From Phallus indusiatus (Eukaryota > Basidiomycota > Agaricomycetes > Phallales > Phallaceae), in NCBI GenBank assembly GCA_027605045.1, contig JAQFWX010000042.1, positions 186,001 through 250,000 on the forward strand: a stretch of 64,000 nucleotides of DNA. Reading direction: 5' to 3'. Under the pieces are notes generated by a model. The model ran no database searches, had not been told where the DNA came from, and saw only the letters and a program-made list of their open reading frames with translations. The position numbers were made by a program, and so were the translations under genes. Shown here piece by piece: positions 59,502 to 64,000 of this stretch. Each line of letters begins with the position of its first letter. Position 1 is the first letter of the stretch.

Positions 59502-60008
59502 AGTATTGGTATCCAAATAATTTGAATCGGACAAAGTTTACTCCCCGTAAATGTAAACATTATATATACATATACCCAAAAACGTTTTTCCTCCAGTCTC
59601 GTTTTTTTAAGATCGTCAAAGAGTACCCGCGTCGAACGGAGAGCCCCGTTTGGACCGGAGGCCCCCGTATCGAGCGGGGACCTTTTTGAGAGTTTTACGC
59701 CAGTCTCAGGGTCCCAGCCCAAAAGCCCTGACCCGTCTTATTTCTGTATATATATGCTAGGTTTTCCAAAGTGGTGCCTCCCGCTTGACCTGATTGAACT
59801 TTCACTGTCAGCCAGCCTGAGAGACGATTGGGAAACTCGCAGAAGCAGCCCACGGCGTGGTAACCTTTCGTTTCTAAGTTTTCAAACGAATGTGATAATA
59901 GTGAGCAAATATAATGTTTTATATATTAGAGATAAAACATTCTCTCATCTTGTCGCAATACATTTTCTACATACATGTCACGATGCAACTGATCGCCATC
60001 AACTTGAG
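59502..60008. other. Spacer between the two aldo-keto reductase genes
   Basis: No gene recognised. The 60 bp nearest AKR2 holds a TATATATA run (about 59560-59575) that probably serves as its TATA region. A GC-rich patch (59620-59700) with repeated cgg/gag words lies beyond. Confidence 0.45.
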
Positions 60009-61947
60009 CTACCAATGCCCAGTGATATTCTGGGGTTGATAAGGCTCTTCAAGATATTTCACCTCTTCATCAGTCAAACGGAATTCAACAGCGGCTATGA
60101 TAAAGTGGTACGCGATCAATTGCATGATTTTTGTCTGAGAGAAATAAATTACCTAGTAACTCTTCAAGGTTCTTCAGACTTGTTGTGCCAACAATAGGTG
60201 CAGTAATGTCTAGAACCAGTGTGGTTAAAATACAAAAAAAAACGGAAACTGCGAACAGACATACTAGGGTTGGAGAAACACCACGCTAAGGCAACTTGAG
60301 CCATCGTTATTCCTTTCTTCTGGGCTACTTCTTGAACTCTTAAAAAGGGGTAAGATAAATCAATGCATGTAGCGAATAAGGAATGTTTCACGGGGGTTGA
60401 CTAACCGGTTTACTATATCTTTCGTACCAGATGCCTTGTACGCATTTTTCAAATACCTGATTAAGAAGAACATCAACATATTGAGAATTTAAATCGGTGA
60501 GAATAACGAACCAGTCAGTGTCGCCTCTTTTGGTTTGTTCTGTCAGAGGTCTAGTGAGTAAACCACGAGCTAGCGGAGACCAGGGGATACATCCAACACC
60601 AAATTGCTGTGATTATTTTTGTTTAATCCGAGGAAAGGAATGCCTAAAAATTTCGTGGAAACTCACTTTGAGGGTTGGCATCATTTCACGCTCTTCTTCG
60701 CGGTAAACCAACGAATAATGGTTTTGCATCGAAATAAAAGGTGTCAATTTGTTATTGATGGCATAGTCTGGAAGGAAATACATGAATATACAACTCTTAA
60801 AGAATATCATGCCGAGAAGCTTACTTTGCATAGCATTGACTACGGGTACCAATTTATCAGGAAAAGGGGCACGATACGTAAATCGTGGTGACTTACATTG
60901 GTACGCGTAGCAGGAGCTCATGCCGATATAGCGCACGTATCCTGCTTGAACAACATCATGTAAAGCTTGCATCTAAGGAGTAGCAGCCATTTAACTAGAA
61001 ATCGAAAAATTGATATGAGATTGACGTACAGTCTCTGCAATAGGAGTATTGGGATCGAAACGATGGCCTATAAAGGATTATTAAACATCAATCAGGTGGC
61101 CCACTGCTCTAGATCGACTTACATTGTAACACGTCAATGTAGTCCAATTGAAGTCTTTCAAGACTGTGCTTGACACTTTCGAAAATATGCTGCAAAACAT
61201 AAATCAATCAACTCGACCTGTCATCATATTCAACCTTAATTCACAAACCTTGCGACTTAGACCTCCCTGATTAACATATCCCAATTGCTCGGGTTGACCA
61301 GCGCTCTTATCACCCCAGAATTGGACACCTGGAGCCTTCCCAACGACGAAATAAACCTATAGAGTCGTTAATCTTCGACTACACCACGCTTGCGATAGGT
61401 TCAGAAAGTGTTACCTTGGTCATAACGACAATCTCGTCTCGGGGTAAGTTAAAAGACTTGATGGCCTTTCCCAAAATACGTTCGCTGTAATGAAGGCGAA
61501 CAACGTCAGTGTGTTCTCTTTTGAAAAATAGACAACGCAGACGCGCCTTTCGCCGTTCGAGTATACGTTGGCTTGAGAATGAAAATCGTCAATATAGCAA
61601 TACCACGATTGATAGAATCGTTCCTACCAGTGTCAAACGTCTGAATACCAGCATCATACCTGCACACCAACATCTCAGAGCTATTCTCAACAACAAGAAA
61701 AAAACGTCCTTGACTCACGCAGCCTTTATATGTTTTATAGCTTCCTTTTCATCGAGAACCCAGTCATCCCATTTACTGTCACCGTACGACATCATCCCGA
61801 GCACGATTTTAGAGATTTTCAAACCCGAGTTACCTAGTTTGACTGCAATGAACAGCGAACAACGAACAACAATTAACGAATGATTCTGGAAAGAGGAGGC
61901 AGCGGCAGCAGCGTACCATAAGGCATTGTAGTTTTGCGAGTAGTCAT
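60009..61947 (-). CDS. Aldo-keto reductase, aryl-alcohol dehydrogenase type (AKR3)
   Basis: Close paralogue of AKR2 with the same intron positions. Read from the ATG at 61947 (exon 1 61947-61917, exon 2 61842-61719) to the TAG at 60009. It begins MTTRKTTMPY, then VKLGNSGLKISKIVLGMMSY, GIQTFDTANVYSNGES, DEIVVMTK, QLGYVNQGGLSRK, LDYIDVLQCHRFDP, GYVRYIGMSSCYAYQ, NKLTPFISMQNHYSLVYREE, GCIPWSPLARGLLTRP, KKGITMAQVALAWCFSNPS, LTDEEVKYLEEPYQPQN. The Asp-Tyr-Lys-His tetrad is present. The intron after SNGES starts GCGCGT (donor at 61546), where AKR2 has GTATCA, a non-consensus GC donor that could lower splicing. A minus-strand TATATAAAAAG lies about 90 bp before the ATG. Confidence 0.83.
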
Positions 61948-63424
61948 GGTGAATATGTATGCAGTAGGATCGTTTGTTTAGAGTTGATAGACGTGAACAA
62001 GTACTGAAAAAAAAAGAGCAAAGCAAGCAGCTTTTTATATACCCAGCACTCATGATCTTCCCCCTGCATAATCTCCCAACCTTAGTCCCTTAGTCAGTCT
62101 GTAAATTAGGCACTACATTCACGACGTCGCGTAAAGCGTTGTGCAAAAGGTAATAATGTCACGATGGAAGAAGAAAAAGTTCTCTCGGCAAGGAAAATGA
62201 GGTTGCTACTCAGACTCTGCCGGATTCGGATTCGGATTTTCGGATGCTCGGAGGGACGGCATAAAGCTATATACACCAAGGGCCGCGTCAGCGCATTTGG
62301 GATTATGACGTCATCCTGAGACGTGCACTTAAAAAACATACTTTAGTGCAAAGAAAAGAACCAATTTCTGGTTCGGCAGCACATGCATACGCGTCCCCTC
62401 CTCCGAAGATAAGCCAGTCTTGATAATGGTTTGGAAATCAGGGGTTTGACATTGGACATTAATGCATTAATAACCATGTATGAACGGTACCGAGAGGTTT
62501 CGTTTCTTCTTATTCTTATTTCGAATTTCGTCGGAGCCGTGTCGTGCTTACTATGACTCCTGCAAGAACACTGGAGGAGTATATAAACAGAATAGAATAT
62601 CAATAACGAGATGAGCTGGAAGAGACTAGCACACGAAGGGTCAGCGGTTAAATATACACTTCTGGCTGTTTTGGGCGAGAAGCTATGTGTGAAGCAAAAC
62701 AAACCAAACCAAAAAAAACAAATAGCAACTGGATGAAAAATGGAATTATGGCGTCAGCTTTCAGTAAGCTCACGTCACGTTCAAATCATAATCGAAGTCC
62801 GTGAATATGACTTCAACCATTCCTATTTTCGACCCCTGCACCACGCATCGATACGACGGGTTTCATTCTCAAGTAGAATGCAATATATATGCATATACGT
62901 ACGTACTGTACGACGGAAGAAAAAAAGAAAACACGGTACTAACAGCAAATACTAGCTAACCTAAGAACAAAAGAAAGGGAAAGAAAGAAAGAAAGAATAC
63001 ACTTAATCATACAAAAGAAAAGAAAATACAAAAAAAAACGTCATACGCAAGGGAGTACAACTCGAGAAAAATTCCTCCTCCCCCTGCGGTTCCATAAATT
63101 TTTTTCGAAGATAAAGAATAAGAAAGTGGGAGAGAGAAATCATGACAAATTCTTTAGAATTTCATTCGCAAATCGTAGAATCGTCAGACAAGAAGAGGAC
63201 GTAGAACGAGATGGGACAGAAAGAGAACGGCGAGAGGAAACAGAATCAAAAGGAGCCAAAAAAAAAACGAATAAGGATGAAGCAAAAGAAGAGACAAGAC
63301 AAAACAAGGGAATACGCGACCAAAAAGAAAAAAGAAAGAAACAAAAAAAAAATAAGTCAAAACCCATTTCATCTTCACCTCAAAAAAGACAAAACCTAAA
63401 CTCTCCTCCTCCCTCTTCCCGCTC
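61948..63424. other. Intergenic, purine-rich, no gene recognised
   Basis: 62032-62041 holds the AKR3 TATA box. About 62700-63380 is strongly purine-rich, with GAAA runs at 62970-62996 and several poly-A tracts. Open frames here (for example 63126-63602) are made of K, E, R and N and reflect composition only. Confidence 0.6.
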
Positions 63425-64000
63425 TTACAACACTCTCACAACCCAATCAATATCCCCATCCAACAACCCATGCCCATGTCCACCATGTCCATTACTAACA
63501 CCACCCGCACTCTCCTCTTTAACACCACCACCACCCTTCCCTCCCGCACTCGTATTCCCATTCCCATTCCCAACACCAACACCGCCAACAACCCTCCTCT
63601 GAATTCTTTCAATCTGTTCATGACTCAAACTAGGCTCGCACGCAATACTTCTCCCGGAATGGTACCCAATCCCATCGTACGGGCGCATAAACAGAATAGG
63701 AAGTGTCGGGAGTGGAGGTGGTGGAGAGAGAGATGTGGGTGCGTGTGCGTGTGCGTGTGGAGGTGGGGGAGGTGATGTAGATGAAGACGGCTGGGGTTGG
63801 GATTGTGGTTGTGTTTGTTGGGTCGATGTTGAGGACGACGGTGGTAAGGAGGATGTAGCACTACCAGAAGAATGTGCCTGTTGTGGTGGTTGTGGTGCAT
63901 CCTCATCAGGATGTTTAACATCACTTTCACCTTCACCCACCCCAGCAATATTATCCACACTCATACCACTCATAGCATTCACATTCAACCCCATATTCAT
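63425..64000 (-). CDS. Low-complexity protein, 3' part at the window edge
   Basis: A minus-strand open frame of at least 191 residues runs to the window edge; its first codon at the edge is ATG, but the gene may extend beyond. It is rich in P, S, Q, H and G (QPQSQPQPSSS, PPPPPHAHAHA), with one less repetitive block, LFMRPYDGIGYHSGRSIACE, that looks conserved, and a Gly-rich tail. The composition is like that of transcriptional regulators, but no DNA-binding domain is visible here. The last residues may run into an intron, since a GTGAGA donor lies just before the stop. Confidence 0.5.
   Translation of the reverse strand: MNMGLNVNAMSGMSVDNIAGVGEGESDVKHPDEDAPQPPQQAHSSGSATSSLPPSSSTSTQQTQPQSQPQPSSSTSPPPPPHAHAHAPTSLSPPPPLPTLPILFMRPYDGIGYHSGRSIACEPSLSHEQIERIQRRVVGGVGVGNGNGNTSAGGKGGGGVKEESAGGVSNGHGGHGHGLLDGDIDWVVRVL

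Noticed and set aside
63126..63602. Lysine/glutamate-rich frame
   Set aside because: Produced by the purine-rich tract and then by the antisense of the terminal low-complexity gene.

Overview
The window looks like nuclear DNA of a mushroom-forming fungus (Basidiomycota, Agaricomycetes). Genes are split by many 50-65 nt GT-AG introns. The protein families fit that group: DUF6535 membrane proteins, F-box/leucine-rich proteins, a fungal P450, a GH11 xylanase with a CBM1 module, aryl-alcohol-type aldo-keto reductases, and Agaricomycete-type DDE transposase and LINE remnants. I found no rRNA, tRNA or CRISPR. All exon models come from reading splice sites by eye and checking frame and phase; none is backed by transcripts.

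Layout. 0.4-1.0 kb: four tandem copies of a ~176 bp unit. 1.1-4.9 kb: a decayed DDE transposase gene (-) split by a solo LTR with a 5 bp target duplication and by a swollen intron. 5.2-8.4 kb: an intact four-exon DUF6535 gene (-). 8.4-10.9 kb: no supported gene. 10.9-13.3 kb: a nine-exon cytochrome P450 (+). 13.9-16.9 kb and 18.6-20.6 kb: two multi-exon genes (+) for low-complexity proteins with two C-terminal C2H2-like knuckles and similar N-termini, separated by a large inverted-repeat element.

18.6-42.2 kb is a triplicated block. The unit is [zinc-knuckle gene] - [DUF6535 gene] - [F-box gene start], followed in the last unit by an antisense F-box gene. Unit 1 has an intact zinc-knuckle gene, an intact DUF6535 gene and an F-box pseudogene split by a 5'-truncated LINE. 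Unit 2 has a DUF6535 copy interrupted only by two TGG-to-TAG changes, and F-box scraps. Unit 3 has a decayed zinc-knuckle copy, an intact DUF6535 gene with a re-made membrane segment, and an intact antisense F-box gene.

42.9-49.5 kb: three tandem aldehyde dehydrogenase genes (+). The first and third are complete; the middle one has lost much of its C-terminal half. 50.9-62.0 kb (all -): a secreted histidine-rich repeat protein, a decayed aldo-keto reductase fragment, a GH11-CBM1 xylanase and two intact aldo-keto reductases. The histidine-rich gene and the xylanase share a signal peptide and upstream DNA, and each has an aldo-keto reductase copy upstream, so this is a second segmental duplication in which one secreted product was replaced. 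The window ends in the 3' part of a low-complexity gene (-).

Together the P450, aldehyde dehydrogenases, aldo-keto reductases and xylanase fit plant-biomass and aromatic-aldehyde metabolism; that is inference from families, and no biosynthetic core enzyme is seen. The features I find most novel are the secreted histidine-rich repeat protein with a borrowed promoter and signal peptide, and the DUF6535 copy with two lone TAG codons at conserved tryptophans.
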